Shown: positions 23,933 to 32,167, numbered from the stretch's first letter. The stretch is 32,272 bases of DNA from Enterococcus_E cecorum_C (GCF_052119425.1 NZ_JBQKFH010000029.1:1-32272), one strand, 5' to 3'. Notes: generated by a model from the sequence alone, not told the origin. Made by a program: numbers and translations.

Positions 23933-23949
23933 AAATTTGAAAAAATTTA
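23925..23949 (-). promoter_or_regulatory. Sigma-28 promoter for the acetyltransferase
   Basis: The minus strand has TAAA (23949-23946), 13 bases, then GCCGATAA (23932-23925), the full sigma-28 -10 consensus. It begins just after the fliS terminator. The predicted start near 23919 gives a leader of about 115 bases. Confidence 0.8.
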
Positions 23950-23956
23950 AACAAGA

Positions 23957-23985
23957 AGAGTAGAAAAAATGAAATTTTCTACTCT
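23957..23985. terminator. Terminator-like hairpin after fliS
   Basis: AGAGTAGAAAA (23957-23967) pairs with TTTTCTACTCT (23975-23985) in a perfect 11-bp stem. The T-run is clean on the plus strand (TCTTTTTG); on the minus strand the tail is the weaker TCTTGTTTAAATTTTTT. It probably ends the fliD-fliS transcript just before the next sigma-28 promoter. Confidence 0.65.
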
Positions 23986-23995
23986 TTTTGTTTAA

Positions 23996-24364
23996 TTACA
24001 CTTCCAATTGTTTCCAGGTTGTTAGTAATTCTTCAACCATACCTTCAATTTTTTCAACAACTGCCTTGTCCTTTTTAAGATTAGCTAGTACCAGTTGATT
24101 ATTGATATACTCATATAGCTGGATAAATTGTTGGGCAACCTCGCCGCCGACTTCTTCATTAATGCTATAACGCAATTCAGAAATAATATCTTGCGCTCGA
24201 ACTAGCTTGTTGTGAGCTAAATTGACATCCTCTTTATCAATTGCTATAACCGCTAATTTTAAATTTTTAATGCAGCCTTCTAACAATAATTCAATCAAGC
24301 GCTTTGGTGAGGCTTGCATCACTTCATTTGCTAGATAGTTACTTTGCATTTTTTGATAACTCAT
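23996..24364 (-). CDS. fliS: FliS, flagellin export chaperone
   Basis: The 122-aa protein has the FliS pattern: YLANEVMQASPKRLIELLLEG near the N-terminus, helices with ELRYSINEEVGGEVAQQFIQLYEYINNQL and an acidic amphipathic C-terminal helix. Length is typical. FliS binds the flagellin C-terminal helix in the cytoplasm, prevents early polymerisation and guides it to the export gate. It lies downstream of fliD and a fliT-like gene, the usual order, with AGGAGAAAATTATG as start. A decayed copy is at 22716-22867. Confidence 0.93.
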   Translation of the reverse strand: MSYQKMQSNYLANEVMQASPKRLIELLLEGCIKNLKLAVIAIDKEDVNLAHNKLVRAQDIISELRYSINEEVGGEVAQQFIQLYEYINNQLVLANLKKDKAVVEKIEGMVEELLTTWKQLEV

Positions 24365-24379
24365 AATTTTCTCCTCATA

Positions 24380-24688
24380 TTAGTAATACAATTCTATACC
24401 GGATAATTCCTCTAACGGTACATATTTTTTTAAAGCTTGATTCTCTTGATTTAAACGAGCAATCTCTTTAGATAAGCTTGTTTTGTTTTCTTGAGCGGTT
24501 TGAATAAATTGTTGATAAGCCTCAATGATTTTCAGCATCAACGCTTGATCGAGTTTAGCCGTTTTTTGAGCAGCGATGGAAGTGAAGCGCTCATTAACCT
24601 GTTCAAATAAAGCTAATTTTTGCTCAAGATTCTCTTGTTGATTCAACTGATTTAATTGCTCTAATAACTTTTGTAACTCGCTCTCCAC
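24380..24688 (-). CDS. fliT-like: FliT-like flagellar chaperone
   Basis: This 102-aa, mostly helical, glutamine- and leucine-rich protein lies between fliD and fliS, where FliT-type proteins are found in Gram-positive flagellar operons. Sequence identity with FliT is weak by eye, so the call rests on position, size and coiled-coil character (LNQLNQQENLEQKLALFEQV). FliT family proteins bind FliD and keep it unassembled until export. The start is GTG (GGGGGTTAGTGAGTG), 19 bases after the fliD stop. Confidence 0.65.
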   Translation of the reverse strand: MESELQKLLEQLNQLNQQENLEQKLALFEQVNERFTSIAAQKTAKLDQALMLKIIEAYQQFIQTAQENKTSLSKEIARLNQENQALKKYVPLEELSGIELYY

Positions 24689-24707
24689 TCACTAACCCCC
24701 TTTTTGA

Positions 24708-26162
24708 TTATTTGTTGCTAGTTGAAACACCTGCTTGGCTTAAGAAATAATTCATTTGTTCTTCTGCTTGCATCATCGCTGTATCTAATTTAGTAAACAT
24801 ATTGACATAATACGTCCGTTTGGCAGTCAATTGCTCATCAAAACGACTAATTTGTTTATTTAAATCCTTGATTAAGGATTCAAAGCTATCTGTTCTGCTC
24901 TTTAATAAACCACGATTTGTTTGCCCATTTGCACCAACACTGTCTTCTAAATAATTATTTAATAAATCTTGCAGCTTATCCGCGTACCCTTTCGTTTCTG
25001 GTGTACCAGTTGTCGTATCCGCTTCTTTACCGTTAAAGAATTCTTGTACAGCGTTTGGATTATCAGTTAAAGCTTTTTTCAGCTTGGTTTCATCTAAGCT
25101 CATCGTACCTGATTTATCAATAGAAATTCCAATTTGATTAATTTTTAGTGTACTATCAGCAGGATTGGCTGTGCCGAGACTTCTAAGCTGGCTTTGCAGG
25201 CGCATCATCAATGAATCACCAACTAAGGCTCCTTGTTTATTGGTACTAGTCGTATCTGTTGATGTTGTCGGTGTCCCTACATCAATTGAGTCATCAATGA
25301 ATGAATAGGTGCTGTTATATTGCGCAACAAAATCTTTAACCGCTGTCACTATTTTATCATTATCATTTTCTAGACCTAATCGAACACTATTATCGCCAGT
25401 CGTTACTTGTTTTAAGGTAATAGATACACCATCAATTTTATCACTTACTGTATTACTGCTGCTAGTCATATCAATACCATTAATTGAAAATTGTGCGTCT
25501 TGACCAGCTTGTGTTTGCGCCTTGGTGCTACTTAGGCCTAATTGATCAGCTATTGCATTATCTACTACACTTAGATTTTTCGCACCAGTTTCGGTATTAC
25601 TTAAAACTAAACGACCATCCATCACTACGGCTGAAACGCCTGATTCAGTCGACTGTTTATTAATTTTCGTCGCAATCGTTGCTAAGCTATCTTCGGCAGT
25701 AATGGAGAAATCAAAGATTTTCGCATGACCAGAGCTATCTAGCTTACTAGAGTTAATGGTTAAGGTACCACTTTGATTTAATGCTTGTTTAGAATCCGTA
25801 TTGACTTGACTTCCAACCAAACGAGTAGTAGTAGCTAAACGACTGATCTTAACATCGTAAGTCCCAGCAATAGATTGGCTATCACCTGAAATCGTCGCAA
25901 TCGTTTCATCCGATGAAGACACTTTTTTAGTCGTGTAGGTATCTGGATTGGTCAAATCTTTCAGCTTATTCAATAAATTGCTTAAGCGACTACGCACATC
26001 ACTATAAGCTGATTTCTGCGCTTCAATAGTGGAAACTTTCGCTTGTGCTCGTAGTTTTGGCACTGATTCTGCTTCAATTAATTTATCGATTTGGTCAGAA
26101 CCAATTCCACTATACGATCCTAAAGTACTGCTTACTCCTGAACTACTTGTAATACTTGCCAT
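24708..26162 (-). CDS. fliD: FliD, flagellar filament cap protein
   Basis: The 484-aa protein shows FliD features. The N-terminal helix region contains GIGSDQIDKLIEAESVP, then a Ser/Thr-rich middle follows with DVKISRLATTTRL and SINGIDMTSSSNTVSDKI. The C-terminal helical region has GISIDKSGTMSLDETKL and RTYYVNMFTKLDTAMMQ. FliD forms the cap under which flagellin polymerises. The high Ser/Thr content could offer glycosylation sites, but nothing shows that directly. It is followed by fliT-like and fliS genes and preceded by a large glycosyltransferase gene 18 bases away, in one transcription unit. Start signal GGAGAGAGGATTATG. Confidence 0.95.
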   Translation of the reverse strand: MASITSSSGVSSTLGSYSGIGSDQIDKLIEAESVPKLRAQAKVSTIEAQKSAYSDVRSRLSNLLNKLKDLTNPDTYTTKKVSSSDETIATISGDSQSIAGTYDVKISRLATTTRLVGSQVNTDSKQALNQSGTLTINSSKLDSSGHAKIFDFSITAEDSLATIATKINKQSTESGVSAVVMDGRLVLSNTETGAKNLSVVDNAIADQLGLSSTKAQTQAGQDAQFSINGIDMTSSSNTVSDKIDGVSITLKQVTTGDNSVRLGLENDNDKIVTAVKDFVAQYNSTYSFIDDSIDVGTPTTSTDTTSTNKQGALVGDSLMMRLQSQLRSLGTANPADSTLKINQIGISIDKSGTMSLDETKLKKALTDNPNAVQEFFNGKEADTTTGTPETKGYADKLQDLLNNYLEDSVGANGQTNRGLLKSRTDSFESLIKDLNKQISRFDEQLTAKRTYYVNMFTKLDTAMMQAEEQMNYFLSQAGVSTSNK

Positions 26163-26180
26163 AATCCTCTCTCCTCTACT

Positions 26181-28340
26181 TTATTTTAATAACTGTTCTA
26201 TTGCTTTTAAGCTTTCATCATTTGGTACAATCTGTTGCAATTCTTGATAAATCGCTCGTGCCTCAGCATAATTCTCCTCACTGATTAATTTTAAAATATC
26301 TGCTTTTACCTGATTTGCTAGTCTTGCTAGCTCGTCTTCTATACTTTGTTGTTTTCGTAACTCTCTTTGGGCTAAGGTCATCAATTTGGTAATAAAATCT
26401 TTCGCTACTGGATAGATTTCTAGCCCTTGTTTTAATAAATGGAGATATTCAGCTAGATTTCCTTGTTCTTTCACTTGCAAAGCTTGAGCAAGTAAGGCTA
26501 ACCAATGATATTCAGTTGGCAATAGCATCACTTCATTAGTGTAAATATTTTCATTATAAATTTCAAAAACTAATGCTTGACCTAATGAAAGATAATTATC
26601 CAAGTAATTGATTAGCTCAACTGTCGGCATACTTGGTTTTAATATCATTTGTTTATATAGCTGATAACAGATATACAAGCCTAATGCACTATCACTCAAA
26701 TTATCGGCTATTTTTTCAATAAATTTAGCTTCACTTTCAAAATCGCCAGCAAAAAACTGATCCACAAAATGACAAAATGTCTGAATTTCGTCTAAACTAG
26801 CTGTCTTAAATAACGCTAAAACATCAATGTTTCGCTGAATCAGCTCAATGAGTAGTTCTTCCACACCCACTTCATAGAATTTCAATTCCTCAAAAATCGA
26901 GGTTAGTAAGGCTTCGTCTTGGTGTACCAACGCTTTTTGATAAGCAAAGTAGGTATTTTCTGCTGCATATGTGGCTAACATTTGTCTGAATGTCCCTTTT
27001 TGCTCTGATTTTAAAGTAAACATCAACGCTTGACAGCTCCGGATAAATAGTTGCTCCTCCTGAATAGCTTTACAATGTTGATAGATTGTTTTTAAGGTTT
27101 GTGTATTTTGAACAAACAAACTCGCTTTCATAAAACGTGAGACTAAATCTACAGTATCTAAACTGATTAACTGCCAATTAAGTTGTTTAAACAGTTTCAA
27201 TTGTAATTCAACATCTTGGGTATTTTCAATTTGGCGACTTAATTGGTGTAAAGCTGTTTTTAAGGTTGATACACTGACCTTATCTCGATGCATCGGAGTA
27301 TACAGCTCATTAAATGCTTGCTGATTTTCTTCAAAATAAGCAACCATTTGTTGTAATTTAGTAAAATCAGCAACTGCTTGAAGGGTATTTCCTTCAATCA
27401 AATCATTAGATAACTGTAAATAAGCAAATAAGCCTTGCACAAATTGATTACCATTAGCAAGATATTGATAATTCTCTAATAACGCTTGAGCCTTTGAAAG
27501 TTGGCCAACACCTTGATAAAACTGAGTTAAGTAAGCAATAATTTCAATTAAAGCTTTTTGTTGAAAGAATTCCAAACCTTCATAACTATCTTTTTTAGCA
27601 AACGTTAAAGCCTGCTCTGCTAATGCTATTTTTTTCAACACTTGATTCGCTGGTGTTCCTAAAATCAACTGTAGCCAGGCGACAAAATCATCTTTTCTAG
27701 CTGTTAGTTGCTCATCGATAATCACTTCATTACGTTGCGTTTTATCATAAACATGAACATACCCAAAATGATGGACAAAAGCGGCTGAAGTATATAATGG
27801 GACTCGACTTGGTACAAAATGTTCATGCACCTTGCCTTCAAAATAGCTATCCTCATCTCTTCTAAATAGCCGAATGGATTGACGATAGTTATAACTATTC
27901 CCATTATAAGAATCATAATCGCGACCACCAATTTCAATTGTTTGGTAGTATAAGAAAAGTTCAGGCTGACTAAAAAAATCAATGAGCGGCGTGACATCAT
28001 CAAAATATTCATCATCATCCATATACATAAACCATTGACCACTACACTCTTTTAAGCCAGCATTACGAGCTGCTGCAAAATCATCACACCAAGTAAAATG
28101 CACAATTTTATCAGCGTACTCTCTAGCAATCGCTAAAGAACCATCGCTCTTTTCCTCTCCTACTGTATCGACAATAATCAATTCACTCGGCACTTGCTCT
28201 AACAGTGGTCGAATCGATTCCATACATTTACGAATCGTCTTTCTCTGATTAGAGACTAATAGCGAAATACTTAATAAACACTCACCTGTGGCAATTCGAT
28301 TTATTCTTGTTGGCTGATTTATTTCAATTCCGGTAATCAT
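26181..28340 (-). CDS. Family-2 glycosyltransferase with long helical-repeat tail (probable flagellin glycosyltransferase)
   Basis: The 719-aa protein opens with a GT-A domain: LSISLLVSNQRKTIRKCMES, LIIVDTVGEE, FTWCDDFAAARNAGL and MYMDDDEYF, then VHEHFVP, the pattern of SunS/TPR-type glycosyltransferases. After about residue 230 the chain is almost all helical with TPR-like segments (EQALTFAKKDSYEGLEFFQQ, YAEARAIYQELQQIVPNDE). The position between flagellin and fliD suggests it adds the first sugar to flagellin Ser/Thr, with the repeats holding the protein substrate; that is inference. Start signal AAGGGGAAGTATAATG. No separate sigma-28 promoter is seen, so expression may depend on read-through of the flagellin terminator or on a promoter I could not recognise. 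Confidence 0.83.
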   Translation of the reverse strand: MITGIEINQPTRINRIATGECLLSISLLVSNQRKTIRKCMESIRPLLEQVPSELIIVDTVGEEKSDGSLAIAREYADKIVHFTWCDDFAAARNAGLKECSGQWFMYMDDDEYFDDVTPLIDFFSQPELFLYYQTIEIGGRDYDSYNGNSYNYRQSIRLFRRDEDSYFEGKVHEHFVPSRVPLYTSAAFVHHFGYVHVYDKTQRNEVIIDEQLTARKDDFVAWLQLILGTPANQVLKKIALAEQALTFAKKDSYEGLEFFQQKALIEIIAYLTQFYQGVGQLSKAQALLENYQYLANGNQFVQGLFAYLQLSNDLIEGNTLQAVADFTKLQQMVAYFEENQQAFNELYTPMHRDKVSVSTLKTALHQLSRQIENTQDVELQLKLFKQLNWQLISLDTVDLVSRFMKASLFVQNTQTLKTIYQHCKAIQEEQLFIRSCQALMFTLKSEQKGTFRQMLATYAAENTYFAYQKALVHQDEALLTSIFEELKFYEVGVEELLIELIQRNIDVLALFKTASLDEIQTFCHFVDQFFAGDFESEAKFIEKIADNLSDSALGLYICYQLYKQMILKPSMPTVELINYLDNYLSLGQALVFEIYNENIYTNEVMLLPTEYHWLALLAQALQVKEQGNLAEYLHLLKQGLEIYPVAKDFITKLMTLAQRELRKQQSIEDELARLANQVKADILKLISEENYAEARAIYQELQQIVPNDESLKAIEQLLK

Positions 28341-28381
28341 TATACTTCCCCTTCCAAATCTTTCCCCAAAATACGACCAAT

Positions 28382-28420
28382 AAAAATAGCCGATTCATTA
28401 AATAGAATCGGCTATTTTTT
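28382..28420. terminator. Flagellin terminator (bidirectional)
   Basis: A perfect 15-bp stem (28382-28396 with 28405-28419) has an 8-base loop and runs of T on both strands. On the minus strand it ends the flagellin transcript about 25 bases after its stop codon. Strong termination here fits a very abundant monocistronic flagellin mRNA. Confidence 0.92.
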
Positions 28421-28445
28421 ATAAATTTTAAGTCTAAGTTAGAAA

Positions 28446-29261
28446 TTAACCTTGTAATAAGCTTAATACGCTGTTTGGCATTGAGTTTGCTTGAGCCAAC
28501 ATTGTAGTAGCAGCTTGAGATAGGATGTTAGATTTAGTGAAGCTCATCATTTCTTCAGCCATATCTACGTCACGGATACGTGAGTTAGCGTCTGATAAGT
28601 TTTCTGAAGATGATGTTAAGTTATTGATTGTGTGTTCTAGACGGTTTTGAACTGAACCTAATTCTGAACGTTGTGTTGATACAGTACTGATTGCTTTATC
28701 AATGATTGACATTGCATTTGCTCCACCAGCAGTTAAAGTATCCAATTTCAAGGCTTTAGCGTTCATACCACCAACAGAAACAGTGATTGTTTGATTGTCA
28801 TTAGCACCAATTTGGAAAGTGAAAGCTTTTTTCTTTCCTGCGTCATCACCATTGAATAATGTCAATGTGTTGAATTCTGTATCTTTAGCAACACGAGTGA
28901 TTTCTGCTTTTAATTGATCAAATTCTTTAGTAATTTGATCTTTATCATCTTTAGTTAAAGTACCGTTGTGTGTTTGAACAGCAAGGTCACGCATACGACC
29001 TAACATGCTGTGCGTTTCGTTTAAAGCACCTTCAGCAGTTTGGATTAATGAAACACCATCTTGGGCATTGCGTTTTGCTTGGTTCATCCCGCCGATTTGG
29101 CCTTTCATTTTTTCAGAGATAGCTAAACCAGCAGCATCGTCTCCAGCTTTATTAATGCGTAAACCAGAAGATAATTTTGCTAATGAACTAGCTTTTGATG
29201 CATTCGCTGAAGTTAAGCGACCATAAGTATTCATAGCAGCAACATTTGTGTTAATTCTCAT
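28446..29261 (-). CDS. hag/fliC: Flagellin
   Basis: The 271-aa protein has the conserved N-terminal D0/D1 region (MRINTNVAAMNTYGRL, LSSGLRINKAGDDAAGLA, IQTAEGALNETHSMLGRMR). The C-terminal one includes NRLEHTINNL, SRIRDVDMAEEM and the final QANSMPNSVLSLLQG. The variable centre is short (about 140-190), so the outer D2/D3 domains are absent, as in Bacillus Hag. Exposed Ser/Thr for glycans must then lie mainly in D1. Expression should be high: two sigma-28 promoters, AGGAGG 9 bases before the ATG and a strong terminator. The AGGAGGA at the ribosome binding site is also a possible CsrA target, as known for Bacillus hag. It is the expected acceptor of the surrounding glycan enzymes. Confidence 0.97.
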   Translation of the reverse strand: MRINTNVAAMNTYGRLTSANASKASSLAKLSSGLRINKAGDDAAGLAISEKMKGQIGGMNQAKRNAQDGVSLIQTAEGALNETHSMLGRMRDLAVQTHNGTLTKDDKDQITKEFDQLKAEITRVAKDTEFNTLTLFNGDDAGKKKAFTFQIGANDNQTITVSVGGMNAKALKLDTLTAGGANAMSIIDKAISTVSTQRSELGSVQNRLEHTINNLTSSSENLSDANSRIRDVDMAEEMMSFTKSNILSQAATTMLAQANSMPNSVLSLLQG

Positions 29262-29300
29262 TTTGAATTCCTCCTAAAATTTGTTTCTTTACAAAGAGTA

Positions 29301-29326
29301 TTATCGGTTATCTTGTTAATTGTTTA
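29301..29326 (-). promoter_or_regulatory. Sigma-28 promoter of flagellin, proximal (P1)
   Basis: The minus strand has TAAA (29326-29323), 14 bases, then ACCGATAA (29308-29301). The ATG is 40 bases from the -10. This is the best placed promoter for the flagellin gene. Confidence 0.88.
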
Positions 29327-29389
29327 AGTTCTTATTTATAACTTTTTTTAACTTTTTAACAATTGCCTTACTAACTCTCACATTATTAT

Positions 29390-29415
29390 TAATCGGTAGC
29401 TTCCCTAATTATTTA
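29390..29415 (-). promoter_or_regulatory. Sigma-28 promoter of flagellin, distal (P2)
   Basis: The minus strand has TAAA (29415-29412), 14 bases, then ACCGATTA (29397-29390), one base off the P1 element. The spacer AGGGAAGCT resembles those at 22701-22714 and 7865-7880. Tandem use would give flagellin mRNAs with short and long leaders. Confidence 0.75.
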
Positions 29416-29453
29416 AGTCTTTTTTGAAAAAAATTTTAGAAGTATTCTAAATG

Positions 29454-30356
29454 CTAAACCATTGCCGCAAGAGCTGGATTTTTCAGTAATGCAGCAGTTT
29501 GAAATACTTCTTGAGGATAGCTCTTAATCATTTCAAGTCGTAAAATCTGGGCATTGGTTGTTCCTGCACATATATTTTTTACATACTTTAAGGAATAATA
29601 AAAACGTGCTTCAATAATTTCCATTTCAATCGCTAGTTTTTCATCCTTTTGAGCAAGTTGCCGTAACTGACGAATCACCGGGATAACATCTAATTGTTTG
29701 GGATTATTTATCTGATGAATAATAGATCCCTTTCTTTGACGATAGTAATAATAAACCTTAGGAATCTCATAAAAACTCTTGGCTTTTAACACATAATACA
29801 CTGCAATTAAATCTTCATAATAAACACCCTCTGGAAACGGTAAGTCCAGATTTAAAAGAAAATCTCTAAGATAAAGCTTCGAAGTAATATTAAAATCTTC
29901 CATAATTAAATAAGCTTTATATAAAGGCCCTCTAGGAATAAAGTTCGACAAGTCATAATTTTGAGGAATCGCTTTTCCTTCGTTTAATACATAAGCCAAC
30001 TTAAAATGAATGATTTCTTCAGTTGCCTGCTCGATATATGGCATTAAATCAGCTAAAGCAGCTTTTTCAATAAAATCATCACTATCAATAAACCAAATAT
30101 ATTTGCCCCGCGCTTGTTTTAGCCCAAAATTACGCGCCACAGCTACTCCTTGGTTTTCTTGAGCAAAAAGTTTAAGATTCTCAGGATATTTTGTTGCATA
30201 CTCTTTAGCAATTTGTCGTGACTGATCCGTTGAACCATCATCAATTAAGACCACTTCTACTTGTGAATTAAGTTGTATTGTAATTGAATCTAAACACTGT
30301 CTCAAATATTTTTCGACATTATAGATCGGTATAATAATCGATAATAAAGGCTGCAT
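29454..30356 (-). CDS. Family-2 glycosyltransferase, 300 aa
   Basis: This is a compact GT-A enzyme. It has PLLSIIIPIYNVEKYLRQCL at the start, LIDDGSTDQS, ENQGVAVARNFG and WFIDSDDFIE, the last being the metal- and donor-binding DxD. After residue 120 the sequence is variable with FPEGVYYEDLIAVYYVL as the acceptor-side acidic motif. No membrane segments are visible. It is the last gene of the three-transferase operon, 15 bases after the preceding gene, with GAGGAGGAAATAAGGATG as start. It lies directly upstream of the flagellin promoters, so a role in flagellin glycan synthesis is likely; the sugar is unknown. Confidence 0.88.
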   Translation of the reverse strand: MQPLLSIIIPIYNVEKYLRQCLDSITIQLNSQVEVVLIDDGSTDQSRQIAKEYATKYPENLKLFAQENQGVAVARNFGLKQARGKYIWFIDSDDFIEKAALADLMPYIEQATEEIIHFKLAYVLNEGKAIPQNYDLSNFIPRGPLYKAYLIMEDFNITSKLYLRDFLLNLDLPFPEGVYYEDLIAVYYVLKAKSFYEIPKVYYYYRQRKGSIIHQINNPKQLDVIPVIRQLRQLAQKDEKLAIEMEIIEARFYYSLKYVKNICAGTTNAQILRLEMIKSYPQEVFQTAALLKNPALAAMV

Positions 30357-30371
30357 CCTTATTTCCTCCTC

Positions 30372-31199
30372 TTATAGTTTTAATACTAGTCCCACATATT
30401 TGCCTCGATAATAACTCTGTTTCGTACAATCAAGTTGTTCAAAGGACGGATGCTTGATTAATTCATTAATCAAATAAAATATGCGGTAATCCATAATGGC
30501 GTATGGTAAGCCAGCTTTTTGATAATCAACTTTTCTTTTTTCGAAAGCTTGAATGGACTCAATTAATAAAAAGAGATTCTTATTTAATACTTCTTCTTGT
30601 GCTTGATAACTAGACTTTTGAAGAAAAACAACTTGCTGAGCCGCTTCAAGCATTTTAAAGGCAACTTCTTCATAGCCAGATAATACTTGTTGAGGATAAG
30701 GAACTTTTTGAAAAAGACTTCTATGGTATAAACCTGTCCATAATTGATTTAGGGAGTCACGAAATATACTGCGCATTTCTAAGTAATCAAAAACCTCTGG
30801 TATACTTAAGACATATTTTTCTTGAAGATTGAGATTTGATTCCATATGAGCAACTTGCACTTTAATTAAAGGATAGTGGGCATTTTCCGTTGCTTCAACC
30901 ATCTCTTCTATCAAATCTTCACCTATTCGAGCGGATAATGATTTAAAAAATAGATAGTCTCCTTGACTAGCACTTACCGCTTGAGCCATTAATTTTCCAA
31001 AATCGCTTTCCTGATAATCAATATATTTTATTTCCCTATTTGATATCCTATCCTTTGGCAAATTAGCCAGATTGGTTACGACAAGAATTTCAATATCTTG
31101 ATAATTTTGTGCGCTACACTCTTTTATTGTTTGTGTAAACAATTTTTCATCAAATGGATTAACAGGTGACATTATCGGCACTATGATTGAAATTTTCAT
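30372..31199 (-). CDS. Family-2-like glycosyltransferase, diverged, 275 aa
   Basis: The N-terminus MKISIIVPIMSPVN and the segment YLFFKSLSARIGEDLIEEM align with GT-A transferases. However, the usual DDGS motif is weak (LVVTNLANLP) and the DxD position reads KSLSA. No clear metal-binding pair remains. It could be an inactive or metal-independent partner of the flanking transferases, or one with altered chemistry. It overlaps the upstream transferase gene by 4 bases (ATGA) and has GGAGGATGTATCATG as its start signal, so its product is made together with theirs. Loss of key acidic residues is the point to note. Confidence 0.68.
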   Translation of the reverse strand: MKISIIVPIMSPVNPFDEKLFTQTIKECSAQNYQDIEILVVTNLANLPKDRISNREIKYIDYQESDFGKLMAQAVSASQGDYLFFKSLSARIGEDLIEEMVEATENAHYPLIKVQVAHMESNLNLQEKYVLSIPEVFDYLEMRSIFRDSLNQLWTGLYHRSLFQKVPYPQQVLSGYEEVAFKMLEAAQQVVFLQKSSYQAQEEVLNKNLFLLIESIQAFEKRKVDYQKAGLPYAIMDYRIFYLINELIKHPSFEQLDCTKQSYYRGKYVGLVLKL

Positions 31200-32080
31200 G
31201 ATACATCCTCCGTAATGGTTTTGTAGATGGTATAATAATAAATTTGTTGTTCTAAAGATAGCTGCTCAAATTGTATACTACTAACAATTACATCTAATAA
31301 TTCACTTAAAGCTACGAGTATTTGTGGGATATAGCTTTTATACTCACGATGTAAAAAATACTGATATTTTTCAAAATACGCATCGAAAATATCCGTAATA
31401 TTCTTGATTTTACGATTAGCCATAATACCTTTTGAATTATCTCGGTAGAAATAAAAAGGAGCATCAACAAATACTATTTTTTCTGCTTCATCAAGGTAAA
31501 GATAATTTACAAATTCATCTTCATGTAATCGACCAATTGGAAATAGATGGTTGTCAACGATGGAATGATGATATAATTTTCCCCAAACGGTACAACTATT
31601 AACCTTATTTCGATAGTCTACTTTAGTAAGCATCCAATCAAACATTTGTTTTTTAGTAATCTCTTTCCCTTGCTTTTCTTGAGGATAAGCATCGAAGTCA
31701 GCTTGCTCGATACTAGCTGCACATAGATGATTGCCCATCACAATCATTGGTTCATTCGTAGTTATATTGGAAACTAAACATTCAATCGTTTCATCAACAA
31801 TCGCATCGTCTGAATCCAAGAAAAAGAAATATTCTCCCGTTGCATATTGAATACCGGTATTGCGCGCAGCAGATAAACCTTGGTTCTCTTGATTGATGAT
31901 TAAAATCCTTTCATCATTAAAATACTGCTCAATCAATAACATTGAATTATCAGGCGTCCCATCATTCACTAAAATAATTTCAATATTTTGATAGGTTTGA
32001 TTCACCGCACTTGCTACACAATCAACTACATATTCTTGCGTATTATATATTGGAATAATAATACTAACTTTGGGTAACAT
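31196..32080 (-). CDS. Family-2 glycosyltransferase, 294 aa
   Basis: This is a typical GT-A transferase: PKVSIIIPIYNTQEYVVDCV, LVNDGTPDNS, ENQGLSAARNTG and FFLDSDDAIVD as the DxD region, then LHEDEFVNYLY as the acidic acceptor motif. No membrane segments are visible. It is the first visible gene of the three-transferase operon. I set the start at ATG 32080, preceded by GGGGGAAAGAAG. A TTG at 32098 would lie upstream of that site. About 190 bases before it hold a long hairpin (32168-32215) and no promoter I can defend. Confidence 0.88.
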   Translation of the reverse strand: MLPKVSIIIPIYNTQEYVVDCVASAVNQTYQNIEIILVNDGTPDNSMLLIEQYFNDERILIINQENQGLSAARNTGIQYATGEYFFFLDSDDAIVDETIECLVSNITTNEPMIVMGNHLCAASIEQADFDAYPQEKQGKEITKKQMFDWMLTKVDYRNKVNSCTVWGKLYHHSIVDNHLFPIGRLHEDEFVNYLYLDEAEKIVFVDAPFYFYRDNSKGIMANRKIKNITDIFDAYFEKYQYFLHREYKSYIPQILVALSELLDVIVSSIQFEQLSLEQQIYYYTIYKTITEDVS

Positions 32081-32167
32081 CTTCTTTCCCCCGTTCAACG
32101 ATTTATCTCTTAATAAACTAGAAGCATTTATTCATAGACTTGCTAGACATATGAAAATAGGGGGTCT

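Noticed and set aside
26701..26708. TTATCGGC, a sigma-28 -10 look-alike
   Set aside because: It is within the coding sequence of the large glycosyltransferase, far from any gene start.
31172..31179. ATTATCGGC, a sigma-28 -10 look-alike
   Set aside because: It lies inside a transferase coding region (codons for MSP/PIM near its start) and I saw no need for a promoter there; likely chance.
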